Origin: Leptothoe sp039028535 | GTDB lineage: Bacteria; Cyanobacteriota; Cyanobacteriia; Phormidesmidales; Phormidesmidaceae | Reading direction: 5' to 3' | Assembly: GCA_039028535.1 (NCBI GenBank) | Contig: JBCCHX010000011.1 | Location: forward strand, 1 to 64,000 | Length of the DNA stretch: 64,000 bases | Shown: positions 46,005-55,291 of the stretch, piece by piece | How the letters are laid out: each line of letters begins with the position of its first letter | Position numbering within the stretch: position 1 is the stretch's first letter | The notes under the pieces: generated by a model | What the model saw: the letters and a program-made list of their open reading frames with translations, nothing else | What the model was told of the DNA's origin: nothing | Database searches by the model: none | Program-made: the position numbers and the translations under genes

Positions 46005-46086
46005 TTAGCCGGACTATTTCCGTAGGAAATGCTTTGCGTTAGGCTTGCCTATGCCCACAGAGCTATACAACTCTGCTCAGTCATTA
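46005..46086. repeat. Short palindromic interspersed repeat, copy 2
   Basis: A relative of 27767-27825 carrying TTTCC-GTA-GGAAA where copy 1 has CTCC-GAA-GGAG, plus CTCTGCTCAGTC at the end. An extra roughly 25-bp segment sits in the middle. It lies in the gap between the ABC ATPase stop and the cupin start. Confidence 0.5.
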
Positions 46087-46104
46087 ACTTTAAGGGGTTT
46101 TACA

Positions 46105-47655
46105 CTAGTGTCCAGCCATCCGCTGGCCAATAAGACTAAGATCAGCCTGGGCGATTTCGCTTTCATAGACAAATTTGCCGTCACTAATCACAAGAATACG
46201 GTCAGCCAGGGCTAACAGCTCATCCAAATCTTCACTGACTAGTAGAACGGCCACGCCGCGATTGCGAGCATCCACGATAGCATTATGGATAAAATCAACA
46301 GCGGCAAAATCTAAGCCAAAGCAGGGGTTTGCTGCAATCAATAGTTTTACCGACTCCGACGACAGCTCTCGAGCCAGCACGGTGCGCTGTACATTTCCCC
46401 CAGATAAATGACTCACCGGGGTTTCCACCGTTGGCGTTTTGACCGAAAACGTTTGCACCAAATCCTGGGCCATTTGCCGCATGGCCTTTAATATCAGCAG
46501 CCAGTTCCATGTAGCCTGGGGCGGACGATCGAACGTGCGCAGGGCCATATTCTCAGCTACGCTCATGGTAGGCACACAGGCATTGCGCAGGGGTTCCTCT
46601 GGCAACGCGTAGACCTGATGGCGAAACATTTCAGTTCGGGTAGCGGTGTAGGGCTCACCATTAACAATGATCGCACCAGTCGTCGGCTGCCGCTGGCCGG
46701 CCAGTACTTCCACTAACTCCCGCTGACCATTGCCAGATACCCCTGCAATACCGACAATCTCTCCCCTATGAACTGTAAGATTTACCCCTGCCACAGCAGG
46801 TAAACCATTATCGCGATTGGCATAAATATTGGTGATGGAGAGAACGGGGATGTTGCTATCCACCTCAAGTTTGTTGACCGATTTAGTCTCGCGAACTTTA
46901 CCCAACATCATCTGGGCCAAGGCTTCTACGGACAGGTCTTTTACCAATCCTTGCCCAGCTAGCTGCCCCTTACGCAGCACGGTAACTTCATCTGCAAATG
47001 CTTGGACTTCTCGAAATTTATGGGTGATCAGAAGAATACTGAGGTTGCCTTGCACCACTTCTGAACGCAGCAGTCCCAATACCTCATCAGCTTCTCCCGG
47101 TGTCAGCACCGATGTGGGTTCATCTAAAATTAGAACACGGCTTTTAAGATAAAGTTGTTTGAGAATTTCGAGTTTCTGTTTTTCCCCAGCTGCGAGCTGA
47201 CCCACAGGGGTATGTAGATCAACTTTAAAGGGCGACTGGTCAATAAAAGCCTGCAGTAACTCCGATTCTTTCTTCCAATTAATGATTCTTTTTTTGTCGT
47301 AGCGTGCTAGCACCAGGTTCTCAGCAACGGTCATGGCGGGCACCGATGTAAAGTGCTGGTATACCATACCAATACCGCAGGCATGAGCGTCTTTGGGACT
47401 ATTGATAGGCTGTCGTTTCTGGTCTATGAGTATCTGTCCAGCGGTAGGACGGTGAAAGCCCATGACACATTTCACCAAGGTGCTCTTACCGGCTCCGTTT
47501 TCTCCTAATAGGGCATGTACAGTTCCCGGCTTGAGGGTCATGGATACCCCGTCGAGGGCAGTAAAGCTATCAAACCGTTTAGTCATCTCCACCACATCTA
47601 ACTGGGGGGGAGTCTGGGTTATATTCTTTAAATTGGGCAGTGCTGTGGTCTCCAT
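46105..47655 (-). CDS. BMP/sugar-type ABC transporter ATP-binding protein
   Basis: A 516-residue double-ABC ATPase of the type used by nucleoside, sugar and BMP-family importers. The first half has intact Walker A GENGAGKST and LAAGEKQKLEILKQLY with Walker B LILDEPTS. The second half has the degenerate GVSGNGQREL that is normal for the family, plus LSGGNVQRTVLARELS. It sits directly after the biuret-amidohydrolase-like gene (3-bp gap), so it probably energises uptake of that substrate or a relative. No permease or binding protein is present downstream, which is unusual; these may be elsewhere or lost. Confidence 0.88.
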   Translation of the reverse strand: METTALPNLKNITQTPPQLDVVEMTKRFDSFTALDGVSMTLKPGTVHALLGENGAGKSTLVKCVMGFHRPTAGQILIDQKRQPINSPKDAHACGIGMVYQHFTSVPAMTVAENLVLARYDKKRIINWKKESELLQAFIDQSPFKVDLHTPVGQLAAGEKQKLEILKQLYLKSRVLILDEPTSVLTPGEADEVLGLLRSEVVQGNLSILLITHKFREVQAFADEVTVLRKGQLAGQGLVKDLSVEALAQMMLGKVRETKSVNKLEVDSNIPVLSITNIYANRDNGLPAVAGVNLTVHRGEIVGIAGVSGNGQRELVEVLAGQRQPTTGAIIVNGEPYTATRTEMFRHQVYALPEEPLRNACVPTMSVAENMALRTFDRPPQATWNWLLILKAMRQMAQDLVQTFSVKTPTVETPVSHLSGGNVQRTVLARELSSESVKLLIAANPCFGLDFAAVDFIHNAIVDARNRGVAVLLVSEDLDELLALADRILVISDGKFVYESEIAQADLSLIGQRMAGH

Positions 47656-47658
47656 TAT

Positions 47659-48342
47659 CTAAGCCTTGATTGTCTCAATCAGGTCAGATGATGTGGCGAC
47701 TGCACCAAAGACACCGCCCTGCATTTTAATCATCTTTAGTGCTGCTAGATAGTTGCCATAGTCGGTTGCTCCTGTACAGTCTGAGAGAACTAAGCACTCA
47801 TAGCCACGGTCGTTGGCTTCTCGCATGGTGGTGTGTACACAGACATCGGTGGTAATACCTGTGAGGATGATGTTTTGAATGTTGCCACGGCGTAGCAGCA
47901 GGTCTAGGTCAGTGGCAAAAAAAGCGCCTTTACCGGGTTTGTCGATCACAACTTCGCCAGGTATGGGGGCTAGCTCGGGAATAATGTCCCAGCCTGCTTC
48001 GCCCCGTACTAAAATCCGACCACAGGGGCCAGGGTCGCCTATACCTGCGCCAATCTGGCGGGAGCGCCACTGTTTGTTTTCGGGTAAGTCGGATAGGTCA
48101 GGGCGGTGACCTTCGCGAGTATGCAAAATGACGTATCCCAACTCCCGCATGATGGCTAGCAGGTTCTGCAGTGGCTTAATTGGGGCACGGGTCAGGGACA
48201 GGTCGTAGCCCATTTTGTCTACATAGCCTCCCTGTCCGCAAAAGTCGGTTTGCATATCGATGATGATCAGCGCTGTATTGTCGGGGCGCAAATCGCCATT
48301 GTAGGGATAGGGATAGGGGTCTGAGGTTACGTAACGGCCCAT
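47659..48342 (-). CDS. Biuret amidohydrolase-like isochorismatase-family cysteine hydrolase
   Basis: A 227-residue cytoplasmic hydrolase. The catalytic triad is readable: Asp29 in IIIDMQTDFCG, Lys in IDKPGKGAF (Lys135 or Lys138), and Cys168 in TGITTDVCVHTTM. The whole sequence, including DPYPYPYNGDLRPDNTALII and CGRILVRGEAGWDIIPEL, is very close to my recollection of rhizobial BiuH, which cleaves biuret to allophanate and ammonia. Ureidoacrylate hydrolase is the main alternative. The start is ATG 48342; an upstream TTG (48417) adds 25 residues not expected in the family. Translationally close to the ABC ATPase. Confidence 0.82.
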   Translation of the reverse strand: MGRYVTSDPYPYPYNGDLRPDNTALIIIDMQTDFCGQGGYVDKMGYDLSLTRAPIKPLQNLLAIMRELGYVILHTREGHRPDLSDLPENKQWRSRQIGAGIGDPGPCGRILVRGEAGWDIIPELAPIPGEVVIDKPGKGAFFATDLDLLLRRGNIQNIILTGITTDVCVHTTMREANDRGYECLVLSDCTGATDYGNYLAALKMIKMQGGVFGAVATSSDLIETIKA

Positions 48343-48478
48343 GGATAAATTTACCTGGCTGATAGCCACTTGCTCTAAAGCAGGGATACCATTTCTGTCT
48401 CTGCGCAAAATGTTCAAAATGAACTAAGTTGCAATTCTTGAGCTGTAGGTTATTAATGTTGTGCCTTTATATGAGGTT

Positions 48479-48508
48479 AAGCCGGTCATCGATTTGACAA
48501 CCGGCTTA
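48479..48508 (-). terminator. Hairpin downstream of the ParB-like gene
   Basis: TAAGCCGGT and ACCGGCTTA form a 9-bp stem about 50 bp after the stop of the 48559-49239 gene. No clear T-run on that strand; a terminator is likely but not certain. Confidence 0.45.
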
Positions 48509-48558
48509 GGAAAAGAATTTGCTGATTATGGGTGCGATCGCACCCTCCTAACGTCAAC

Positions 48559-49239
48559 CTAGGCAGCCAGCATATTGACCAGCTCAGCCTTCTTCAACTT
48601 GGAATATCCTGTAATCCCACGTTTTTTAGCCATTTTCTTTAAGTCTCCAGTAGTAAATGTTTTGAGTAGTGTCGGATCTGTAATTACTTCAGGCATAGGT
48701 TCTGGTTCTAGATAGAATATCTTCTCTAGCTCTTTAACTTTTACTCCAGCTCCGATATTGCAGCCTAGCTGAGTAATTGGTTTAAGAGTTTTCCAATACT
48801 TCCTGGCTGGTGCTTCGTTAATACGACTGGTGGCTTTTACCAGGTTCACCCCCTTGAGAGGGGTTTTCGGTTGATTAAGGAGGTAGTCAAGAGCTGCTGA
48901 AATTTGCTCTCGCGAAGCCTGAGACAAGTTGGCCTTAGGCACTTTGTCATGAGCCAATACTAACGAAGTCAGAGCAGTGCCTTCATCGTCGTCAGCGATA
49001 ATACACCATGCTTCCTTGAGTCCGGCTCTGGAGATGGCTTCGTAGACAAATGAATTAGCTACGACCTCATACGTGTCCAATCCTACTTCTTTGACAATGA
49101 GAGGCAGCCAGTTTCGCTGGGTTGTTTGCAATAAATTGCTGGCTTCTTGGAGTAGATATTCATGAGCTTCTGTTTCTGGCCCCGGCTCAATTTCATCAAA
49201 TGGCAAGCACATAAGATTGCCAATATCACTTAACCCCAT
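48559..49239 (-). CDS. ParB-like protein with C-terminal Rho_N/SAP-like domain
   Basis: A 226-residue protein. Residues about 10-80 resemble a ParB/Srx-type nucleotide-binding domain: LPFDEIEPGPETE at the start, then RNWLPLIVKEVGLDTYEVVA and the strand/helix NSFVYEAISRAGLKEAWCII. The middle is helical and lacks the typical ParB HTH. Residues about 190-226 (LKKMAKKRGITGYSKLKKAE) match the Rho N-terminal/SAP-like nucleic-acid-binding motif. It overlaps the end of the upstream ParA-like gene by 10 bp, so they form an operon and are probably partners. Confidence 0.65.
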   Translation of the reverse strand: MGLSDIGNLMCLPFDEIEPGPETEAHEYLLQEASNLLQTTQRNWLPLIVKEVGLDTYEVVANSFVYEAISRAGLKEAWCIIADDDEGTALTSLVLAHDKVPKANLSQASREQISAALDYLLNQPKTPLKGVNLVKATSRINEAPARKYWKTLKPITQLGCNIGAGVKVKELEKIFYLEPEPMPEVITDPTLLKTFTTGDLKKMAKKRGITGYSKLKKAELVNMLAA

Positions 49240-50570
49240 AAGAAATAATCCTTTGCTAATGTCTTATATCGTTCAAACGCAACCTTGAAACAAAACGCAG
49301 CTGGTTTGTGATGAAAATCGCTTTTGGCAATATGTGCCATATATAAAAGTCGTCTCATTTCACGACTGCAACGACCTGGAGTCCACTTTGGATAAAAATA
49401 AGGCTTCAGATCAATGCCGGTTTCTATTCCCTTTTCAATGACTCTTTCAATGGCCAGATGCATAACCTCAGCCTGACTGCGAGACACCTTGGATGGCAAA
49501 GCATTGAGAAAAACAGGTAAAGCGATAGGTCCTGCATCGCCTAATTCCTGCTGTCGCTGAGCTTGTATCTCTGGCAGTAAGTCAGTGATGACTGTCCCAG
49601 CATTTTCGAGTGAATGCAGATTATCATGGCGAACGGGCATCAAAACAACATCTGAAGCAAATACAGCACGTTGAGAAAAAATCCTCCAATTCGGGGGCAC
49701 GTCGATGAGGATGTAATCGTAATCAGACTTTTTGACTGTTTCTAAGGCTCTTAGTAGATAATGCTCTCTGAATCTTTGACTTAGCTTAACTTCGTCAACT
49801 GAAGTCATGTCTTCGTCAGACAAAATAACGTCAAAACTAGCTATTCGATTCGCCTTTGGAAACTTATGACGATAAGAGGTGATACTGTCGCGAATATTAG
49901 CCTCCTTGTCAGTTAGTACTTTGAACATTTCCCCCTGAGATGGAGGCAATCCCAAAGCATCTCCTAGATCCTTCTGATTGGGATCAAAATCAATAGCGAG
50001 TACGCGTTTCCCCAGAAGCGTTAGTGCCGCAGCTAGATTAATGGTTGTCGTGGTTTTCCCAACCCCACCTTTATTGTTATAAACTGCGATAGTTACAGCC
50101 CTTGAAGGGGATTCAATCCGTTTTCGAAACTGTTCGACAACACTATCAATATCCGTACATTCTAAACACGGTGTTGCAGGATATATAATCTTTCCATGTT
50201 TTCGAAATAATTGAGCATGCCGTGTATTGATTAAAATGCCCCACTGCACTGACTCTGACTTAGGGGCTAGAAGGTATTGCTTTAATTGGGCTAGCGTTCT
50301 TCTATATTGCGGGTGACCCTCTGTTAAGTTTACGTGCTGCGCTTTAGTTTCGATGTACAGATAAGGACTGTGAGGTGCGTCAATAAACCGATTAGCGTCT
50401 GTACTACGCCCCATTGCATGATCGGCAATTCCCCTTCCTGTATCAAATCCAGGGATCATTTCATCGTCATTAAATCCTAGCGCCCGAATAAAAGCTGGGG
50501 AGAATCTCTCTTCAACAAACTTCTCGCTTGCACCTGCAGGTAGGTCATCGATAATTTTCCTTAGGCTCAT
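49230..50570 (-). CDS. Nuclease-like N-terminal domain fused to a ParA ATPase
   Basis: A 446-residue protein with two parts. Residues about 1-150 resemble the HsdR N-terminal/PD-(D/E)xK fold: Asp50 in GRGIADHAMG, then YLYIETKAQ with Glu74 and Lys76, followed by AQLKQYLLAPKSESVQWGIL, the layout of type I restriction R-subunit N-termini. From about 158 comes a ParA/MinD-type NTPase: deviant Walker A KGGVGKTTTT (167 onward), AIDFDPNQKDLGDALG and Walker B YILIDVPPN. The nuclease motif looks complete; activity is untested. It is the first gene of a two-gene operon. Chromosome or plasmid partition is the usual ParA role, but the nuclease-like domain suggests a defence or DNA-element-related function. 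Confidence 0.72.
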   Translation of the reverse strand: MSLRKIIDDLPAGASEKFVEERFSPAFIRALGFNDDEMIPGFDTGRGIADHAMGRSTDANRFIDAPHSPYLYIETKAQHVNLTEGHPQYRRTLAQLKQYLLAPKSESVQWGILINTRHAQLFRKHGKIIYPATPCLECTDIDSVVEQFRKRIESPSRAVTIAVYNNKGGVGKTTTTINLAAALTLLGKRVLAIDFDPNQKDLGDALGLPPSQGEMFKVLTDKEANIRDSITSYRHKFPKANRIASFDVILSDEDMTSVDEVKLSQRFREHYLLRALETVKKSDYDYILIDVPPNWRIFSQRAVFASDVVLMPVRHDNLHSLENAGTVITDLLPEIQAQRQQELGDAGPIALPVFLNALPSKVSRSQAEVMHLAIERVIEKGIETGIDLKPYFYPKWTPGRCSREMRRLLYMAHIAKSDFHHKPAAFCFKVAFERYKTLAKDYFLWG

Positions 50571-50922
50571 TTGATAGCCTCAATAAAAGTGGCTGGTAAT
50601 AAAAAAGATAAAATAAATAGATACGATCCCTATACAAGCCGTATATGGATGCTCAGGGTGACAGTTACCGAATCTAGACGAAAGTCTTATATTTTCTAGA
50701 ATGAGCATTCCTTTGCATTATTTAGTGCTGATGTTTCACAGAAGAAAATCCCAAAGAACAGTACACATGTTTTTGTGCCGTCACTCTGGACAATAAACCT
50801 CATAGCACTGCCTGTCCGCCTATCGGAAAAACGTATACCCCCCTACTTGCAGCAATCGTCACAGAAAAAAAACCGCAGTTTCTCTACCCTAAAGACTGCT
50901 CTTTTACAGCAGGACAATAACT
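50571..50922. other. 352-bp divergent region between the ParA-like gene and the formamidase
   Basis: No gene is seen. It must hold two divergent promoters. I could not assign an NtcA-type GTAN8TAC site or any iteron-like ParB-binding array. Confidence 0.45.
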
Positions 50923-51951
50923 ATGAGCGGACTGGGTGGACTTAATAAAACTCCCAATGGTGTGGTACTCGGGATGGTGCAACTGCAGTTGCCCAATGTC
51001 GTAACCCCCGATGACCTGGCAGCTCAAACCCAGCGTATTTGTGACATGGTGGCCAAAGCCCGCCGCAATATGCCCACGATGGACTTAGTCGTATTTCCAG
51101 AATATTCGCTGCACGGGCTGTCAATGGATACAAATCCAGACATCATGTGCAAGCTAGATGGGCCAGAGGTAGCCGCATTCCGCCAGGCCTGTATCGACAA
51201 TCAGATTTGGGGATGCTTCTCGATCATGGAGTTTAATCCTGATGGCAACCCCTACAACAGCGGCCTTATTATTGACGACAAGGGAGAATTAAAACTCTAC
51301 TATCGTAAGCTTCATCCCTGGGTACCCGTAGAACCTTGGGAGCCTGGAAACATTGGTATTCCCGTCTGTGATGGCCCTAACGGCAGCAAGCTGGCTTTGA
51401 TCATTTGTCACGATGGCATGTTTCCTGAAATGGCAAGAGAGTGCGCCTATAAGGGAGCCGAGATTATGATTCGCACAGCAGGCTATACGGCCCCGATCCG
51501 TCATAGTTGGCAGATTACCAATCAGAGCAACGCCTTTTGCAATCTGATAGTGACAGCCTCCGTCTGTATGTGTGGCACCGACGGTACCTTTGACTCCATG
51601 GGTGAAGGCATGATCGTTAACTTTGACGGTGAGCCTCTAGTCATGGGTAGCCACCGCCCCGATGAAATCATTACAGCTGAAGTCCGTCCTGACCTAGTGC
51701 GCGAAGCTCGTCAACACTGGTCTGTGGAGAATAATATCTATCAGTTTGGTCACCGAGGGTATGTCGCGGTTAAAGGGGGTGCCCAAGATTGTCCCTATAC
51801 TTATATGAAAGATATGGTGGCAGGCAATTACCGGCTACCTTGGGAAGACAATGTTGTTTATACCGATGGGACTTCCTGTGGGTTTGAGGCACCGACTCGT
51901 GAATATCGGGGAGAAGAACTGTCCTCAGCCTATGTCCAGGCCAACAAGTAA
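50923..51951 (+). CDS. amiF: Formamidase (aliphatic amidase family)
   Basis: A 342-residue nitrilase-superfamily amidase that hydrolyses formamide to formate and ammonia. The catalytic triad is Glu60 (VVFPEYSLHG), Lys129 (YYRKLHPW) and Cys162 (LIICHDGMFPE), with the second Glu region MARECAYKGAEIMI following. Length and the MSGLGGLNK / MVQLQLP start fit AmiF rather than the shorter nitrilases; AmiE (aliphatic amidase) is the close alternative. Likely nitrogen scavenging, near the biuret-type cluster. Cytoplasmic and monocistronic. Confidence 0.87.
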   Translation: MSGLGGLNKTPNGVVLGMVQLQLPNVVTPDDLAAQTQRICDMVAKARRNMPTMDLVVFPEYSLHGLSMDTNPDIMCKLDGPEVAAFRQACIDNQIWGCFSIMEFNPDGNPYNSGLIIDDKGELKLYYRKLHPWVPVEPWEPGNIGIPVCDGPNGSKLALIICHDGMFPEMARECAYKGAEIMIRTAGYTAPIRHSWQITNQSNAFCNLIVTASVCMCGTDGTFDSMGEGMIVNFDGEPLVMGSHRPDEIITAEVRPDLVREARQHWSVENNIYQFGHRGYVAVKGGAQDCPYTYMKDMVAGNYRLPWEDNVVYTDGTSCGFEAPTREYRGEELSSAYVQANK

Positions 51952-52172
51952 TACTCGTCTGAAAGTATCGCTGTTGTTGGGATTGAGTCAAACTAGGTCA
52001 AATTATGTCTGAGATGGTCAAACCCATAGCGAAAAATGCTCTTGGCTAATCGACCGTACGTTTTTATCGTCGGTGGGCTTATCAAGTAGCTCCCTATTAT
52101 CGGCATTCTCAATCGCTTTCATAGGAATTTTGCCGGGATTGTATAAGTCCTCTTATTCGAGGACAACTGAAT

Positions 52173-52826
52173 CTATTTCCCCACCATTCGCTGGCGCATT
52201 CTGGTCTTAAACGCCTCCAGCTCCGCCTGACTAACCTGAGTTTGCTGCCAGGCAGGCCGTTCCATAAGCCGCTCTCGCCAGGCTTGTAGCGTCGGATATT
52301 CCACCAAAGATAATTCCATTTCAGGGAACCAGGCGGCGATGGTACCGCTCACAATATCTGCCAGGGTAAGCTGGTGTCCGCCAAAAAACTCATTTTCCCC
52401 CAGCTGCTGTGCCCAAAACTTAAAAACAACGGCGGCTTTTTCATGGGCTTGGGCGACCGCCTCTGGATCATCTTTACCAAACAGGGCCTTCATACTTAGG
52501 GGCAGGGTGGCGGGCAAGAATTCATTTAGGGTCACCATCTGCACCATGCGTACCCGCGCAATGACATCTGGCTGTAGGGGCATCAGGGACGGTTTAGGGT
52601 ATTTGGCCTCCAGATAGTCCAACATAGCAAAGGACTCAATCACCGTGTTATCACCATCCACTAGCACAGGAATATGGTGAAACGGATTGAGAGCCAAAAA
52701 TTCTGGCGTAAACTGGTCTCCCGTGAGGTTGATTTCCTTGAGTTCAAATGTCAGTCCCTTCTCAATCAGGGTGACCCAAACTCGGCGGGAATTAATCGAT
52801 AACGGCGTATGGTAAAGCGTAATCAT
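52173..52826 (-). CDS. Glutathione S-transferase family protein
   Basis: A 217-residue two-domain GST. The N-terminal thioredoxin-like part has LYHTPLSINSRRVWVTLIEK with the catalytic Ser/Tyr region near residues 5-11, the cis-Pro motif HHIPVLVDGD and ESFAMLDYLE (glutathione gamma-Glu binding). The C-terminal all-helical domain includes GHQLTLADIVSG, a typical N-capping segment. Substrate unknown. Confidence 0.9.
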   Translation of the reverse strand: MITLYHTPLSINSRRVWVTLIEKGLTFELKEINLTGDQFTPEFLALNPFHHIPVLVDGDNTVIESFAMLDYLEAKYPKPSLMPLQPDVIARVRMVQMVTLNEFLPATLPLSMKALFGKDDPEAVAQAHEKAAVVFKFWAQQLGENEFFGGHQLTLADIVSGTIAAWFPEMELSLVEYPTLQAWRERLMERPAWQQTQVSQAELEAFKTRMRQRMVGK

Positions 52827-52924
52827 GGTGTCCCGTAGCGTAATAAAACGATGGCTTAAAGATGACCTAAAATTTGATGGCCACTTTTGATGGCCATTTA
52901 AGGAACGGTGAGTAGCGTTAACCC

Positions 52925-54472
52925 ATGACAGTGAGCGGCAAAGTATATCTCTTGGGAGCAGGTCCCGGTAATATTGACTACCTTACCGTACGGGGGCAGA
53001 AAGTCTTGCAACAAGCCGACTGTCTCATTTATGATGCCCTAGTGGATTTACGGCTGTTAGCCCACTTATCCCCAACTTGTAACACCATTCAAGTCGGTAA
53101 GCGGGGCGGTCAGCCCAGCACTCCCCAAAGCAATATCAATCAGCTATTGGTGCACCACTGTCATCAGGGCAAACAGGTGGTCCGTCTTAAAAGTGGTGAC
53201 CCCTTTATCTTTGGTCGTGCAGCTGTTGAAATTCAGGCGCTTAAGGCCGCTAGCTGTGACTTTGAGGTGATTCCAGGGGTGTCATCAGCCCTAGCAGCCC
53301 CCTTGTTAAAGGCTATTCCCCTGACCGATCCGGCTCTGAGTCACGGGTTTGGCGTTTTTACGGCCCACAATCTGCCCAGCCTTGACTGGTCCGCCCTGGC
53401 CAAGTTAGAAACTCTGGTGTTGTTAATGGGGGGGCGCCATCTGGGAGAAATTTGTTTTCAGCTTCAAGCCCACGACCGCCACGGAGACACTCCTGTTGCC
53501 GTTATTCAATGGGCTAGCCAACCGCAGCAACGGCTTTGGCAGGGCACCCTGCTCAATATCGCCCAGGTGACCAAGGGCGAACGGCTATCTCCCTGCATTA
53601 TTGTCATTGGCGAGGTGGTACGCTTGCGGGAGTTTTTGAGTCCTCCAGCTATGTCTAATAGCGATCTGTCTAATGGCGGTATGTCATCGCTACCCCTTGC
53701 CCACAAAACTATTCTGGTCACCCGTGCAGCGGGACAGTCCAGTGCGTTTACCACCCTGCTGACAGAGCAAGGGGCCACGGTGGTTGACATGCCCGCTTTA
53801 GAAATTCGGCCACCGTCAAGCTGGGCGGCGGTCGATCAGGCATTGGCAGATTTACAGCAGTTTGACTGGCTGATTCTGACCTCTGCTAATGCGGTGAATT
53901 GGTTTTTGGATCGGTTGATCGACCAGGGGTATGACCTGCGGCAGCTGGCTCATCTAAAGCTGGCGGTGGTGGGTAAAAAAACTGCCAGAAGTCTCACTAA
54001 GCGTGGGCTAAAGGCTGATTTTATACCAGCTAACTATGTGGCTGATGCGCTGGTGGAGAGTTTTCCAATACCCTTAAACGGATTAGACATCTTGTTTCCG
54101 CGAGTGGAGACGGGTGGGCGAGATGTTTTGGTAAAAGAACTTTCCGCCCAGGGAGCTACGGTGACTGAAGTGGCCGCCTATGAGTCCGGCTGTCCTCCAG
54201 TGATGACGGCGGTTGCAGTGGTAGCACTGCGGCAAGGGCGAGTGGATGCGGTAACCTTTGCTAGCTCTAAAACGGTGCGTCACTTTAAACAGCTGATGAT
54301 GGCAGAGTTTGGGGCAGTGTGGATGGGGATGATCCAGGATGTTGCGATCGCATCCATCGGCCCCCAAACCACCCAAACCTGTCTAGATGAGTTGGGGCGA
54401 GTCGACATTGAAGCCACCACCTATACCCTCGACGGTCTTACCGATGCCCTAGTCCAGTGGGCCAGCCCATGA
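52925..54472 (+). CDS. cobA-hemD: Uroporphyrinogen-III C-methyltransferase / synthase fusion
   Basis: A 515-residue bifunctional enzyme of tetrapyrrole synthesis. Residues about 1-250 are the SAM-dependent methyltransferase (SUMT, making precorrin-2 for siroheme and cobalamin): GAGPGNIDYLTVRG, VRLKSGDPFIFGRA and GVSSALAAPLL. About 260-515 are uroporphyrinogen-III synthase (HemD), with KTILVTRAAGQSSAF, DWLILTSANAVNWF and VTFASSKTVRHF. The fusion is common in cyanobacteria and Firmicutes. The coaE start overlaps its stop (ATGA), so the two are translationally coupled. Confidence 0.92.
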   Translation: MTVSGKVYLLGAGPGNIDYLTVRGQKVLQQADCLIYDALVDLRLLAHLSPTCNTIQVGKRGGQPSTPQSNINQLLVHHCHQGKQVVRLKSGDPFIFGRAAVEIQALKAASCDFEVIPGVSSALAAPLLKAIPLTDPALSHGFGVFTAHNLPSLDWSALAKLETLVLLMGGRHLGEICFQLQAHDRHGDTPVAVIQWASQPQQRLWQGTLLNIAQVTKGERLSPCIIVIGEVVRLREFLSPPAMSNSDLSNGGMSSLPLAHKTILVTRAAGQSSAFTTLLTEQGATVVDMPALEIRPPSSWAAVDQALADLQQFDWLILTSANAVNWFLDRLIDQGYDLRQLAHLKLAVVGKKTARSLTKRGLKADFIPANYVADALVESFPIPLNGLDILFPRVETGGRDVLVKELSAQGATVTEVAAYESGCPPVMTAVAVVALRQGRVDAVTFASSKTVRHFKQLMMAEFGAVWMGMIQDVAIASIGPQTTQTCLDELGRVDIEATTYTLDGLTDALVQWASP

Positions 54473-55089
54473 GCCATGAGCCATTTAACATCAACAACCA
54501 GCGCATCATTGGTCTCACTGGAGGGATTGCTACCGGTAAAACCACCGTCTCAGACTACCTGGCCACCACTTACCAGTTGCCCATCCTCGATGCCGATATC
54601 TACGCCCGCGACGCTGTCGCCGTAGGCTCCCCTATACTAAAAACCTTAGCTCAGCGCTACGGAAGCGCCCTTTTGCAAACCGATGGCTCGCTCAACCGAG
54701 CCCATTTGGGCACGATTATTTTTAATCAACCTGACGAGAAAAAATGGGTTGAACAACAGATACATCCCTTTGTGCGTCAGCGATTTGCCCAGGTTCGTAG
54801 GCAATATCCAACCACCCAAACCTTGGTTTACACCATTCCCCTGCTGTTTGAAGCCAACCTGACCTACCTAGTTAGCGAAATCTGGGTTGTCACCTGCAGT
54901 CCCCAGCAGCAGCAGCAGCGTCTAATGGACCGCAATCACCTCTCGAAAACCGAAGCTCAGACACGTATTCAGAATCAATGGCCCATGCATAAAAAAGTTG
55001 TTCAAGCTGATTGTATCCTGGATAACTCTACCGACATAGCAGCGCTCCACCAACAGATTGATGCCGCCCTTAACGGCAATAAAACATGA
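54469..55089 (+). CDS. coaE: Dephospho-CoA kinase
   Basis: A 206-residue kinase that phosphorylates dephospho-CoA to coenzyme A, the last step of CoA synthesis. P-loop GLTGGIATGKTTVSDYL, then ILDADIYARDAV (Asp of the active site) and QQIHPFVRQRF, all typical of CoaE. The preferred start is ATG 54469, sharing an ATGA with the cobA-hemD stop; the upstream in-frame ATG (54457) would overlap further. Confidence 0.92.
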   Translation: MSHEPFNINNQRIIGLTGGIATGKTTVSDYLATTYQLPILDADIYARDAVAVGSPILKTLAQRYGSALLQTDGSLNRAHLGTIIFNQPDEKKWVEQQIHPFVRQRFAQVRRQYPTTQTLVYTIPLLFEANLTYLVSEIWVVTCSPQQQQQRLMDRNHLSKTEAQTRIQNQWPMHKKVVQADCILDNSTDIAALHQQIDAALNGNKT

Positions 55090-55291
55090 GTCAAATGTTC
55101 TGATCCCCAGCAGAAATGGTGTTTCAAGCGGCCCAGGCGTAAATCAACCCTAAGAATTACAAACCAACGTCACAAACTTGTGGCATTTAGCAACTATTGT
55201 CTCAAACTTTGAACTGTAACATTGGTCACATCAAACACCTCGGTGATACCAGACCGTGCTTCTCCCTACGCGCTAAAAACGGAAATATGTC

